This document shows, one piece after another, positions 9,201 through 17,962 of a stretch of 64,000 nt of DNA (the stretch's first letter is position 1; each line of letters starts with the position of its first letter). A model generated the notes under the pieces. That model worked only from the letters and a program-made list of their open reading frames with translations. It made no database searches and was not told where the DNA came from. The translations under genes were made by a program, and so were the position numbers. Source of the stretch: Aliihoeflea sp. 2WW (lineage in GTDB: Bacteria; Pseudomonadota; Alphaproteobacteria; Rhizobiales; Rhizobiaceae). The stretch covers positions 124,001 to 188,000 of the forward strand of contig NZ_AYOD01000016.1 of the NCBI RefSeq assembly GCF_000497755.1. Reading direction: 5' to 3'.

Positions 9201-9208
9201 AGAGACGA

Positions 9209-9691
9209 TTAGTTGGCGTTTTCGGCCAACCAGCTCGTCATGTCTGCGATTTCCGCTTTCTGGGCTTCGATGATTGTTTCGGCCAGCGTCCGCAACTGCT
9301 CGTCGTCACCATGCTCGAGCATCACTTCCGCCATGTCGATCGCGCCCTGGTGATGTGCGATCATCCCGCAGGCGAAGGCCACGTTCGGGTTCTCGTTCAT
9401 CATCCCTTCGTGCATCGCGGGCATGGTCTGCATCATCTTCTGCATATTTTCGCGGACATGCTCGGGCATCGCGTCCATATCCATGTTGCCCATGCCCATC
9501 ATCGCGCCCATCCCGCCTTCGGAAGAACCACCGGACATCTGGCCCATGCCGGAATGACCCATTGATGCACTATCCGCAGCCGAACATTGTTCGGGAAGCT
9601 TGAAGGCGTTGCTATCCTCCTGCGCGAGCGCGACGTTCGAGAGCGACACAGCGGCGACGACGGCCGCAAGAATTGAAGCGAAGTGTTTCAT
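9209..9691 (-). CDS. Secreted DUF305 protein with Met-rich linker
   Basis: 160 residues. The open frame extends upstream, but ATG 9691 has a GGAG site and begins a standard signal peptide ending VALAQ. A Met/Gly/Ser linker (~45-75, MGQMSGG, MGAMMGMGNMDMD) precedes the ferritin-like four-helix DUF305 domain with the diagnostic ACGMIAHHQGAIDMAE. DUF305 proteins such as cyanobacterial CopM bind copper in the periplasm. The copB and cueR genes adjoin it. Two Met-rich regions plus His-His suggest Cu(I) sequestration. Confidence 0.88.
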   Translation of the reverse strand: MKHFASILAAVVAAVSLSNVALAQEDSNAFKLPEQCSAADSASMGHSGMGQMSGGSSEGGMGAMMGMGNMDMDAMPEHVRENMQKMMQTMPAMHEGMMNENPNVAFACGMIAHHQGAIDMAEVMLEHGDDEQLRTLAETIIEAQKAEIADMTSWLAENAN

Positions 9692-9731
9692 CGGAATTCT
9701 CCGTAAATCTGAACTGATTGTTGCTAGGGGT

Positions 9732-10064
9732 TCAGATTGCGGACCGGGGCGGCGGCAGCTCGAGTTCCGGGAGAATGCCCGTTCCTTCGCGAAGAAGGCC
9801 GAAATCATGCACGTATCGCGGCTTCGAACCAGACATGGATACAGGCATCGCCGCCACGCCGGGGTGACAGACGGACATGCTGCAAAGGCGCAGGCCGGTT
9901 TCATCCTGCGACGAATGGTGTTGGTCGCAACCCGAATGTACCGCTGAACCCATAGGCGTTACTGACCCCGCCATCCCGACGACCGGTGCCATAGCGAACG
10001 CCAGGACGATGAAGGCGCAGAATACCGCCTGCACGCCGGGAATGTATCGGATCGTTCGTCTCAA
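9732..10064 (-). CDS. Small secreted Cys/His/Met-containing protein (hypothetical)
   Basis: Probable 110-residue protein using a TTG start at 10064; the much longer open frame upstream is low-complexity and unlike a protein. A hydrophobic export segment (VFCAFIVLAFAMAPVVGMAG) is followed by CDQHH, CSMSVCHPG and SMSGS, then a Pro-rich tail ending LPPPRSAI. The arrangement (export signal, Cys/His/Met cluster, proline-arginine tail) recalls DUF2946-type proteins and recurs at 11971, 33503 and 40744. It lies 40 bp upstream of the DUF305 gene, probably in one operon. The start codon is uncertain; no good ribosome site is visible. Confidence 0.5.
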   Translation of the reverse strand: MRRTIRYIPGVQAVFCAFIVLAFAMAPVVGMAGSVTPMGSAVHSGCDQHHSSQDETGLRLCSMSVCHPGVAAMPVSMSGSKPRYVHDFGLLREGTGILPELELPPPRSAI

Positions 10065-10256
10065 AGGTTCACCATTCGGCCCGAGGTTCTCGAATTGACA
10101 ACGGAGCCGCCGTTCCCTGCGCCGCACCCGGCTTGCGTCAAGCGACCGCAGGATCGTCCCTCGGATATGGGTAGGGGAGGCCCAGCGACAAGTCCCGCCC
10201 GCCATTCGGTGAGGTTCGAAACGGCACGTTAGGCAATTTCGATTAGTGGACGCAGG

Positions 10257-10910
10257 ATGCGCATTCGACGATCGTTCATGACTCATCTCGACCGATATAT
10301 CCCTTGGGCGGCGGTGCTGCTGGCGCTTCTTTCCGTCGCATTTCTGGTCGACTTTCACGCAATTGACCGCTTGCTGCTCATGGAACTCGGCACGCCGGAC
10401 GGCGCGCGTGACGGGTCCGGCATCTTTTTCTGGCTGGCCTGGATGTTCACGGCTTTCGGGAGTCCGCGTTTCGTGGTTCCCATGTCGGCGACCCTCGTCG
10501 CCATCCTCCTCGTTCGCAAGGAGATGTCCCGCGCCTGGTTCGCATTCATATCCTTGGCAGGCGGCGCGGCCCTTGCCTACGTCACGAAGGCGGCGTTCGC
10601 GATGGCGAAGCCCCATCACCTGCCGGGCTCAAACGAGATGGCCGCCACGAGCTTTCCGAGCGGCCATGCCGTCCTGTCGCTTCTTCTCGCTTTGACGATG
10701 CTCGTCTTGTGGCAGCCCCGCGACCTGAACCTTCGGCGATTGATGCTTGCGATCGTCCTGGCCATCGTGCTCGCAATCGGCGTGAGCAGGGTCTTCCTCG
10801 GAACGCACTGGCCGTCGGACGTTCTCGCGGGATGGCTGTTCGCGGTGATCTGGATTTCTGCAGCCCATCGACTGGCATTCGGTTTCGGCAAAGCCGCTTC
10901 GCGCGGATAG
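10257..10910 (+). CDS. PAP2-family membrane phosphatase
   Basis: 217 residues with about six membrane segments. The three PAP2 motifs are present: KAAFAMAKPHH (~108-118, motif 1 with Lys and Pro but weak), SFPSGHAV (~133-140, motif 2 catalytic His) and SRVFLGTHWPSDV (~181-193, motif 3 nucleophile His). The family dephosphorylates lipid phosphates such as undecaprenyl pyrophosphate or phosphatidate at the outer face of the inner membrane. A second ATG at 10278 would also serve. It is divergent from the DUF305 unit. PAP2 genes are often carried in copper islands, but their link to metal is unproven. Confidence 0.88.
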   Translation: MRIRRSFMTHLDRYIPWAAVLLALLSVAFLVDFHAIDRLLLMELGTPDGARDGSGIFFWLAWMFTAFGSPRFVVPMSATLVAILLVRKEMSRAWFAFISLAGGAALAYVTKAAFAMAKPHHLPGSNEMAATSFPSGHAVLSLLLALTMLVLWQPRDLNLRRLMLAIVLAIVLAIGVSRVFLGTHWPSDVLAGWLFAVIWISAAHRLAFGFGKAASRG

Positions 10911-10916
10911 GCGCTC

Positions 10917-11345
10917 TTAGCGATTTTCCCACCGCGTTCGGATTTCGATTGGCCAGGTGGAGGCGATCCAGTCGATGACGGCTTCGATCTCGCCATCATC
11001 CAGAACATCGTCGAAGGCAGGCATGGCAGAGCGATAATCGTCGAGGTCGGCCGCTTCAGCGACGCCGTATTTCGTTATCGCCACAAGGAGATCCCGTTCA
11101 TGATGCCATGTATGGCCGCTTGCGTCATGCGGCGGCGCGGGCAGCAGGCCATCCGCGTTCCGGACTTTCCAATTCGGTTGGCCTTCGAGATCGCGTCCAT
11201 GGCAGGACGCGCAATGAACGGCGTAGAGATTACGCCCCTTCGTCAGGTATCGACCTTCCAGAAGGCCGGGACCGAGGACGAGCATCGATCCGGCCGCGAA
11301 AGCCGCCATTGCCAGGATAGCGACCCGACAAAGGGCCGGGTTCAC
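10917..11345 (-). CDS. Membrane-anchored class I cytochrome c
   Basis: 142 residues starting with GTG in a 4-nt overlap with the stop of the DUF411 gene, so the two are translationally coupled. One N-terminal membrane anchor (~9-29) precedes a single CASCH haem site (~45-49) and a C-terminal helix with a Met axial-ligand candidate in SAMPAF (~107). It belongs to the small mono-haem cytochrome c group that passes electrons in the periplasm. Its place beside DUF411 and the copper efflux genes suggests oxidation of Cu(I) or redox support there, which is inference. Confidence 0.87.
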   Translation of the reverse strand: MNPALCRVAILAMAAFAAGSMLVLGPGLLEGRYLTKGRNLYAVHCASCHGRDLEGQPNWKVRNADGLLPAPPHDASGHTWHHERDLLVAITKYGVAEAADLDDYRSAMPAFDDVLDDGEIEAVIDWIASTWPIEIRTRWENR

Positions 11346-11788
11346 CGCTTGCCGACACTCATATAGACGGACGTCCGTCCGTCCTCATCGACCGCAACGA
11401 CGTCATAGGCCGCTTCCGGATCATCGCCCATACCGAGGGAGCCGGACGGCATCCCCGGCACGGCCAATCCGCGGATGGCGGGGCGTTCCTCGAGAAGCTT
11501 CGCGACCGCTTCGAGCGGCACGTGCCCTTCGACGAAATACCCTTCGATCTCGGCCGTGTGGCAGCCCTCGAGATCGTCGGCGATACCCGCGTCCTTTCGC
11601 ACGTCGGTCAGGTCTTCCATGTCCGTCAATTGAACGTCGTAGCCGGCTGCGCGAAACGCCTCCGCCCAGGCGGTGCAGCAACCGCACCACGGCGTCTTGT
11701 AGACCTCCAGGACGGCCGCCATCGCGGGGGTTCCGGCCAGCACCGCACCGGCGGTCGCGAGGGTTAGCATGAGTTTGCGAATTGCCAT
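11342..11788 (-). CDS. DUF411 secreted metal-binding protein
   Basis: 148 residues. ATG 11788 has a GGAGAC site and starts a signal peptide ending AMAA. The mature protein is thioredoxin-like with VYKTPWCGCCTAW (~29-41), the DUF411 signature CxCC, and a further conserved Cys in GCHTAEI (~75) with VPGMPSGS near the end. DUF411 proteins are periplasmic and common in copper/silver loci (CopG-like); they are proposed to bind copper or do thiol redox chemistry. It leads a two-gene unit with the cytochrome c gene. Confidence 0.9.
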   Translation of the reverse strand: MAIRKLMLTLATAGAVLAGTPAMAAVLEVYKTPWCGCCTAWAEAFRAAGYDVQLTDMEDLTDVRKDAGIADDLEGCHTAEIEGYFVEGHVPLEAVAKLLEERPAIRGLAVPGMPSGSLGMGDDPEAAYDVVAVDEDGRTSVYMSVGKR

Positions 11789-11905
11789 GATTGTCTCCGT
11801 CTCTCTATGGGCAAGGATACGTGGGTCCGTATGGAACGAACCCCGCCCAAGGGCACTCCATTCAGGAGTGCGGCAGTCCGCCCATGAGGTCAATCCCGCT
11901 CCACC

Positions 11906-11964
11906 TTACATATTTGTAAGGCAGGCTCGGAGCGATGGACAGCATCGTCGCCTTGGGCTAGCGT
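11906..11964 (+). promoter_or_regulatory. TTACA-N4-TGTAA operator and leaderless promoter
   Basis: Palindrome CTTACATATTTGTAAG centred at 11912-11913 lies between the divergent DUF411 gene and the gene at 11971. Downstream are TGGACA (11936-11941), a 17-bp spacer and TAGCGT (11959-11964). The start codon follows after 6 nt, which places transcription initiation at the ATG itself. The same operator and geometry recur before the gene at 33503-33904. Confidence 0.6.
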
Positions 11965-11970
11965 CGTCAA

Positions 11971-12303
11971 ATGCGCAACTGGACCAGATCCCTGCTCCTG
12001 TTTCTCGTCGTCGCGTTTGCGGCGGCGGCCTCCGTGCAGCCTGGAGCCGCCGCATCGATGTCCGTCGACATGAACGCGTCCTCCATGGAAGCGATGGACA
12101 TGCAGGGATGCGACGATTGCGACGACAGCGGGATGCCCGAACCGTCCTGCGTGACGGCGTGCGCTTCAGCCTGTGCGGCCATCTTTTTCCAAGCCGCCGA
12201 AGCCGATCCCTTGCAGCGCCTTTCGCACGATCTGATGCCCGCGCTGATTTCGTTCGGCATCGCCCGTACGCCCGACCCATTCCCTCCCCGTCACTCTGCA
12301 TGA
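11971..12303 (+). CDS. Small secreted Met/Asp/Cys-rich protein (hypothetical, DUF2946-like)
   Basis: 110 residues with a signal peptide (~1-28, ending GAAAS). Met/Asp-rich stretch SMSVDMNASSMEAMDMQ is followed by CDDCDDSGMPEPSC, CASAC, and a proline-arginine tail ending PFPPRHSA. The ligand set (Met, Cys) suggests copper or silver binding in the periplasm. No ribosome site precedes the ATG; the -10 box lies 6 nt upstream, consistent with a leaderless mRNA driven from the operator at 11906. No family is firmly recognised. Confidence 0.68.
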   Translation: MRNWTRSLLLFLVVAFAAAASVQPGAAASMSVDMNASSMEAMDMQGCDDCDDSGMPEPSCVTACASACAAIFFQAAEADPLQRLSHDLMPALISFGIARTPDPFPPRHSA

Positions 12304-12487
12304 TGGTCTGAATCGCCGAAAGTTTCCTTCGACGAAATCGCTGGTCCTTCGGGTCCGGGTTTCGCGGTTGGCATCATCCGGTTGATCGAGTGAGTTCCCT
12401 GACGCGCCGAGCCGAACACTCGCGTCGGTGGACAAAAGCTGGGATTTGGCGCGCCGAGTGTGGCTGCGCTCCGCAAGGAACATTCAC

Positions 12488-12628
12488 ATGATGGACATGA
12501 ACGGAATGGGTGGCGGCATGGGCATGATGATGTGGGGAATGAGTGCCTTCTGGCTTCTCGCCTTCATCGTCCTCGTCCTCGTTGCCGCAGCACTGGTCAA
12601 GTATCTGCGCGACGGAACACGGCGCTAG
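12488..12628 (+). CDS. 46-residue Met-rich single-pass membrane peptide
   Basis: Starts at ATG 12488 behind AAGGAA. The first 16 residues are nearly all Met and Gly (MMDMNGMGGGMGMMMWGM), followed by one membrane segment (FWLLAFIVLVLVAAALV) and a basic end KYLRDGTRR. It leads the run of genes to cusBA. Such peptides resemble small membrane proteins in copper loci and could present Cu(I)-binding Met residues at the periplasmic face, but function is unknown. Confidence 0.72.
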   Translation: MMDMNGMGGGMGMMMWGMSAFWLLAFIVLVLVAAALVKYLRDGTRR

Positions 12629-12651
12629 ACGCACTCTCGGGAAAGAGACCC

Positions 12652-12909
12652 ATGAAAATGATCGAATATCACCGGCCCGCGCCTGCCGCAGGCGGCCATG
12701 GTTCGCTGCGCCTGCGCCCACGGTGGCCTATGGTCGCGGGAGTTGTCGCCACCGCAACGGGCGTCGCCCTTAACTGGAATTGGCTCGCGGCCGCCGGTCT
12801 TGCCCCATTCTTATTGGGTACCCTGCCCTGCGCGGCGTTGTGCGCGCTGGGGCTGTGCATGAAGGTCCAGTCTTCAACGCAAACGAGCGTCGGCGAGGAC
12901 ACGCGATGA
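12652..12909 (+). CDS. Small two-segment membrane protein with CMK tail (hypothetical)
   Basis: 85 residues from ATG 12652. A basic N-terminus containing GGHGSLRLRPRW precedes hydrophobic helices (~27-45 and ~50-68) ending in PCAALCALGLCMK. The conserved-looking C-x4-C-x4-CM pattern in the second helix is common in small membrane proteins beside RND metal pumps. The stop overlaps the start of the next gene, so it is part of the cusBA operon. No enzymatic role can be proposed; metal binding by Cys/Met is possible. Confidence 0.7.
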   Translation: MKMIEYHRPAPAAGGHGSLRLRPRWPMVAGVVATATGVALNWNWLAAAGLAPFLLGTLPCAALCALGLCMKVQSSTQTSVGEDTR

Positions 12910-13301
12910 AAAAACCGCTCGCCCTCCTGGCTGCAATGGCGGGCTTTGCCGGGGTAACGTTCCCGATCCCGTCGCTCCTCGCCGCGGCCAGCGACTACCG
13001 ATTCGAAATCGTCGAAACCACGGCAAATGTGGGCGACACCACAGTGACGCTGAGGCTCGTCGATGCCGACGGCGACGCGGTCGAGGCGGCAGTCGTCTAC
13101 GCTCTCAGGCTCGACATGGCTCCCGACGGGATGGCGGCCATGACCGCCCCTCTCCGGCCCGTCGACGAACTTGGCAATGGGCGGTACCGCTTTCGCGCCG
13201 ACCTCATGATGGAGGGCAACTGGCGTCTCCAGATTGTTGCCAAGATACAGGGTGAAACCGAGACGGTGACGGCGGAACTGCCGTTGAAGGTGATGCCATG
13301 A
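12906..13301 (+). CDS. Secreted YtkA/FixH-like immunoglobulin-fold protein
   Basis: 131 residues, ATG overlapping the previous stop. A signal peptide (~1-28) precedes a strand-rich domain with VGDTTVTLRLVDADGDAV, MAPDGMAAM and GRYRFRADLMMEGNWRLQI, the pattern of YtkA-like/FixH-like domains. These are often found beside CusB/CusA. The middle Met residues (DMAPDGMAAMT) match the common position of metal-contacting Met in this group. It overlaps cusB by 4 nt (ATGA), so translation is coupled. Confidence 0.8.
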   Translation: MKKPLALLAAMAGFAGVTFPIPSLLAAASDYRFEIVETTANVGDTTVTLRLVDADGDAVEAAVVYALRLDMAPDGMAAMTAPLRPVDELGNGRYRFRADLMMEGNWRLQIVAKIQGETETVTAELPLKVMP

Positions 13302-14722
13302 AACCCGCAAGGATAGCGACGGTCCTGGCACTCATCCTCGCGAGCGGGGCGGCAGGATACTGGGCGGGGCGCGAAGGTCGTCCGATCGCCGTGCCTCCCT
13401 CTGCCGCAAGCAGCAGTGGGGCATCGTCCGCCAAAGGCACCGAGGAACAACAACCCATCCTCTACTACCGGCATCCGGCAGGGGAAGCCGTCTATTCGGC
13501 GACCGCCATCGAGACGGCCGAAGGACAGCCGTTCGTCGCAGTGCGGGCGGGAGAAGACGTGACGCTGGGCGAACAAGGTCTGATCGCTCCTGAAGAGGGA
13601 TCTGAGGCTCCGGCAGCAAGCGGAAAGGTTCTCTACTATCGCAATCCGATGGGCCTCGCCGACACGTCTCCGGTCCCGAAGAAGGATTGGATGGGAATGG
13701 ACTACATCCCGGTCTACGAGGGCGAGCAGCCGGACGACTCTGCCGTCATGGTCTCCGCCGGCAAGATTCAGCGTACCGGGGTGAAGACCGAAAAGGCCGT
13801 TGTCGGCGCGATCGGACGATCGATCGGCGTTCCCGGCACCATCGCGCTCGACGAACGGCTGACGAGCGTCGTGTCGCCGCGCGTCGACGCTTTCGTGGAG
13901 ACTGTCGCTGACGTCACGACGGGCGACCGCATAGAGGTCGGCGACGAACTGATGCGCATCTACTCCCGCGACATCGCGGCGGCCGGAGCCCAGTTTCTCC
14001 TGGACCTGGGCAGCGGCATTCCCGCGAAGGCAATGTCCGGCAGTCGCCTTCGTCTGAAGAATCTCGGCGTGCCGGACGCCGCGATCCGCGACATGGAAAC
14101 GACGCGGGCAGTGCCCGAAAGCATCGTCGTGACCGCTCCTCTCGGCGGAGTCATCCTTGAGAGGTCTGCCGTTCCGGGCATGATGGCGGAGCCGGGCGAC
14201 GTGCTGTTCCGGATTGCGGATGTTTCGCGGGTCTGGGTGATGGCCGACGTCCCCGAATATCTTGTCGCGGATGTCGCCGTCGACGCAAAGGCCGTGGTGC
14301 GTATCCGCAGCCTTCCCGGCCGGGAGTTCGAGGGCACGGTCGATCAAATCTATCCAGAGGTCCGCGCGCAAACGCGCACGACGAAGATTCGCATCGAATT
14401 GCCAAATCCCGAGGGCGTCCTTCTGGCGAACATGTACGCAGAGGTTGCGATCGAGGGTAAAGCGAATGCCGGAAGCGTCACCGTTCCGGACAGTGCGGTG
14501 ATCGACACGGGGAACCGCCAATCCATTTTCGTTGATCTCGGCGAAGGGCGCTTCGAACCGCGCGACGTCGCGGTCGGGATCAGCGGCGGCGGCCGCACCG
14601 AAATCCTGAAGGGCGTATCCGAAGGGGAATCCGTCGTCGTCTCCGCCAATTTCCTGATCGACGCCGAAAGCAATCTCAACGCGGCTTTCGGTGCGTTTGA
14701 ACCGGTCGGGGCGGAACAATGA
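13298..14722 (+). CDS. cusB: CusB-type periplasmic adaptor of an HME-RND copper/silver pump
   Basis: 474 residues. An N-terminal membrane anchor (~7-24) is followed by two heavy-metal-binding (HMBD) modules: YYRHPAG (~54) and YYRNPMGLADTSPVPKKDWMG (split ~111-130) leading to DYIPVYE. The rest is the barrel-sandwich, hairpin and beta-barrel of membrane-fusion proteins. It links CusA to the outer-membrane channel and may hand Cu(I) to the pump. The first HMBD lacks the usual Met-x-x-Lys end and looks degenerate. Overlaps cusA by 4 nt. Confidence 0.93.
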   Translation: MKPARIATVLALILASGAAGYWAGREGRPIAVPPSAASSSGASSAKGTEEQQPILYYRHPAGEAVYSATAIETAEGQPFVAVRAGEDVTLGEQGLIAPEEGSEAPAASGKVLYYRNPMGLADTSPVPKKDWMGMDYIPVYEGEQPDDSAVMVSAGKIQRTGVKTEKAVVGAIGRSIGVPGTIALDERLTSVVSPRVDAFVETVADVTTGDRIEVGDELMRIYSRDIAAAGAQFLLDLGSGIPAKAMSGSRLRLKNLGVPDAAIRDMETTRAVPESIVVTAPLGGVILERSAVPGMMAEPGDVLFRIADVSRVWVMADVPEYLVADVAVDAKAVVRIRSLPGREFEGTVDQIYPEVRAQTRTTKIRIELPNPEGVLLANMYAEVAIEGKANAGSVTVPDSAVIDTGNRQSIFVDLGEGRFEPRDVAVGISGGGRTEILKGVSEGESVVVSANFLIDAESNLNAAFGAFEPVGAEQ

Positions 14723-17700
14723 TCGCGCGCGTCATCGACTGGTCGTCGCGAAACCTTTTCCTCGTCGTCTTCGCGGCCCTGTTCGCGTCGGCCGCAGGGC
14801 TCTACGCGCTGCGAACGCTTCCCCTCGATGCGATACCGGACCTCTCGGACGTCCAGGTGATCGTGTTCACCGAGCATCCCGGGCAGGCTCCGCAGGTCGT
14901 GGAAGACCAGGTCACCTACCCCTTGACCACGGCGATGCTCACCGTGCCCCAGTCCAAGGTGGTTCGGGGATTCTCGTTCTTCGGCGTGTCGTTCGTCTAC
15001 GTCATCTTCGAAGACGGCACCGATCCGTACTGGGCCCGAAGTCGTGTCCTCGAATACCTCAACGCCGCCGCCAGCCGCCTGCCCGGCGGCGTGACGCCGA
15101 CGCTCGGACCGGATGCGACGGGCGTCGGCTGGGTCTACCAGTACGCGGTCGTCGCCAAAGAACTGACTCTGGCCGAACTGCGCTCGCTGCAGGACTGGGT
15201 GTTACGATTCGCCGCCTCCGAGGCGGACGGTGTCGCCGAGGTGGCCAGCGTGGGAGGGTTCGTCAAACAGTATTCCGTGGTCGTCGATCCAGCTCGCCTG
15301 CGAGCCGCAGGCCTGTCGCTCGACGATGTCGCGGACGCCGTGCGCGACAGCAACATGGACGTCGGCGGCCGCACGGTGGAGCTTTCCGAGTTCGAATTCA
15401 TGATCCGCGGCCGCGGATATCTCGAAGGCGCGGGCGACCTCGAAAACATCGCCCTGATCGCCGAAGGCGGCGTCCCGCTCCGACTTGCCGACGTGGCCCG
15501 CGTGGAAGTCGTCGCCGACGAACGACGCGGGATCACGGAGCTCGATGGCGAGGGCGAAGTCGCGAGCGGCATCGTGCTGCAGCGCTTCGGCGCGAACGCG
15601 CTGGACGTGATCGACAACGTCAAGCGGAGCCTGTCGGCGATCAAGGACAGCCTTCCGGCCGGAACCGACATCGTACCGGTCTATGACAGGTCCGAGCTCA
15701 TCGAAGCCGCAATCGCGACGCTCAAGACGACGCTGATCGAGGAATCGATCGTGGTCGCGCTCGTGACGATCGTGTTCCTCCTCCACGTGCGCAGCGCCCT
15801 GGTTGCCATCATCATGCTGCCCGTCGGTATCCTGATGGCGTTCGCGGCGATGAAGTTCCTCGGACTCGGCGCAAACATCATGAGCCTGGGAGGGATCGCC
15901 ATCGCGATCGGCGCGATGATCGACGCGGCGATCGTCATGGTGGAGAACGCCCACAAGCATCTCGAACGCGCGCCGCCGGAAAAGCCGCGTATCAACGTGC
16001 TGATCGAGGCGGCCTGCGAAGTGGGTCCCGCACTGTTCTTCAGCCTCCTCATCATCACGGTCTCGTTCCTGCCGATCTTCACGCTGGAATCGCAGGAAGG
16101 CAGGCTGTTCGCGCCGCTTGCGTTCACGAAGACCTTTGCCATGGCCGCCGCCGCCATCTTGTCCGTCACCCTTGTTCCAGCTCTCATGGTGATCTTCGTG
16201 CGGGGCAAGATCGTTCCCGAGCACAGGAACCCCGTGAACCGAATTCTGATCGGAGCCTACAGGCCGGTCATCCGCGGGGTCCTTAGGGCGAAGGGCGCGA
16301 CGATCCTGGTCGCCGTCCTCGTCCTCGCGGCAACCGTCTGGCCCGCGCGGGAACTCGGCAGCGAGTTCATGCCGGAACTGGACGAAGGCACGTTGATGTA
16401 CATGCCGACAACCCTTCCCGGCCTGTCGGTGACCAAGGCCGCCGAACTGATGCAGATGCAGGACCGGATCATCAAGTCCTTTCCGGAAGTCGATTCGGTC
16501 TTCGGCAAGGCCGGCCGCGCGGGGACAGCTACCGATCCGGCCCCGATGGAGATGTTCGAGACGATCATCAATCTGAAGCCCAAGGAGGAATGGCGGCCTG
16601 GCTTAACGGTCGAAAGCCTGAAAGCCGAAATGGATGCCGCCCTGCAGTTCCCGGGCGTCGCGAACGCCTGGACGATGCCGATCCGGGCACGGATCGACAT
16701 GCTCGCCACTGGCATCCGTACGCCTATCGGCGTCAAGGTCTACGGGCCGGATCTCGAGGGAATCGAACGCGTCGCCCGGGAGGTAGAGACGGTCTTGAAG
16801 ACCGTGCCCGGAACGTCGAGCGCCTATGCGGAACGCGTCATCGGCGGCTATTATCTCGACATCGTTCCCGACCGTACGGCGCTTGGCCGTTACGGTTTGT
16901 CCGTGGCGGACGTCCAGGACGTGGTGTCCATGGCGTTGGGCGCGGAAGTCGTGACCTCGACGGTCGAAGGCCGCGAACGCTATGGGGTGTCAATCCGCTA
17001 TCCACGCGCACTGCGTAACGATCCGGATTCGATAGCGCGCGAAGTCGAGGTCGCGCTTCCCGGCGGCGGAACCGTCCCGCTCGGCGAAGTCGCCGCGGTC
17101 GAGCTCGCCCGCGGCGCGACTTCCATCCGCACCGAAAACGGGCGTCTTGCGGCCTACATATTCGTGGACATCACGGGGCGCGATCTGGGCGGTTACGTCG
17201 CCTCGGCGCAAGAGGCGGTCGCGCAGGCCGTCGATTTGCCCGCGGGATATTCGCTCGGCTGGAGCGGTCAGTTCGAATATCTCGAACGCGCCACGCAGCG
17301 CCTGATGATCGTGGTGCCGTTGACCTTGGCCCTCATTTTTCTCCTGCTTTACCTGAACTTCCGCCGCCTGACCGAGACCTTGATCGTCATGCTGTCACTG
17401 CCTTTCGCGCTTGTCGGAGGTATCTGGCTGATGTGGTGGCTCGGCTTCAATACGTCGGTGGCGGTCGCCGTCGGGTTCATCGCGCTGGCGGGCGTTGCAG
17501 CCGAGACCGGGGTGATCATGCTGATCTATCTCGACCACGCGCTCGCGGAGGCCAGAACGCGATGCGACGTTGAAAAACGTCCCTTCCTGCGCGCCGATCT
17601 GCACGCGGCGATCATGGTCGGAGCCGTCGAGCGCGTACGGCCGAAGATGATGACGGTGGTCGCCATCATGGCGGGCCTGCTTCCGATCCTTTGGAGCACG

Positions 17701-17895
17701 GGTGCCGGATCGGAGATCATGCAGCGGATCGCGGTGCCCATGATCGGCGGCATGGTGTCGTCGTCGCTGTTGACCTTGATCGTCATCCCGGCGGTATACG
17801 CGCTTGTAAAGGGATGGAGCTCAAGGGAAGGCATTCCATCCAGGTCCGGCAGCAAGTTCCCGATACCCGCCGATCCCGCCCGGACGGCTGCATGA
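14719..17895 (+). CDS. cusA: CusA-type HME-RND efflux transporter
   Basis: 1058 residues, the normal length for CusA/CzcA pumps. The N-terminal helix is followed by the porter domain (DAIPDLSDVQVIV near 34-46), then the proton-relay helix GAMIDAAIVMVEN (~398-410) typical of the heavy-metal group, and the second half starting near 515. VAVGFIALAGVAAETGV (~915) is the matching helix in the second repeat. It exports Cu(I)/Ag(I) from periplasm or cytoplasm through the tripartite complex with CusB and a TolC-type channel; the likely channel is encoded separately at 31722-33200. No stop or frameshift interrupts it. Confidence 0.95.
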   Translation: MIARVIDWSSRNLFLVVFAALFASAAGLYALRTLPLDAIPDLSDVQVIVFTEHPGQAPQVVEDQVTYPLTTAMLTVPQSKVVRGFSFFGVSFVYVIFEDGTDPYWARSRVLEYLNAAASRLPGGVTPTLGPDATGVGWVYQYAVVAKELTLAELRSLQDWVLRFAASEADGVAEVASVGGFVKQYSVVVDPARLRAAGLSLDDVADAVRDSNMDVGGRTVELSEFEFMIRGRGYLEGAGDLENIALIAEGGVPLRLADVARVEVVADERRGITELDGEGEVASGIVLQRFGANALDVIDNVKRSLSAIKDSLPAGTDIVPVYDRSELIEAAIATLKTTLIEESIVVALVTIVFLLHVRSALVAIIMLPVGILMAFAAMKFLGLGANIMSLGGIAIAIGAMIDAAIVMVENAHKHLERAPPEKPRINVLIEAACEVGPALFFSLLIITVSFLPIFTLESQEGRLFAPLAFTKTFAMAAAAILSVTLVPALMVIFVRGKIVPEHRNPVNRILIGAYRPVIRGVLRAKGATILVAVLVLAATVWPARELGSEFMPELDEGTLMYMPTTLPGLSVTKAAELMQMQDRIIKSFPEVDSVFGKAGRAGTATDPAPMEMFETIINLKPKEEWRPGLTVESLKAEMDAALQFPGVANAWTMPIRARIDMLATGIRTPIGVKVYGPDLEGIERVAREVETVLKTVPGTSSAYAERVIGGYYLDIVPDRTALGRYGLSVADVQDVVSMALGAEVVTSTVEGRERYGVSIRYPRALRNDPDSIAREVEVALPGGGTVPLGEVAAVELARGATSIRTENGRLAAYIFVDITGRDLGGYVASAQEAVAQAVDLPAGYSLGWSGQFEYLERATQRLMIVVPLTLALIFLLLYLNFRRLTETLIVMLSLPFALVGGIWLMWWLGFNTSVAVAVGFIALAGVAAETGVIMLIYLDHALAEARTRCDVEKRPFLRADLHAAIMVGAVERVRPKMMTVVAIMAGLLPILWSTGAGSEIMQRIAVPMIGGMVSSSLLTLIVIPAVYALVKGWSSREGIPSRSGSKFPIPADPARTAA

Positions 17896-17962
17896 CCGAC
17901 ACGAGCCTGCTTTACGGGACTGGAACCCAGCAATATGCGGCCGGAGCAGCGGGTTGACCTGG

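Noticed and set aside
10065-10619. N-terminal extension of the 9732 frame
   Set aside because: Opposite to the clear PAP2 gene, with basic low-complexity composition; only the segment after TTG 10064 looks like protein.
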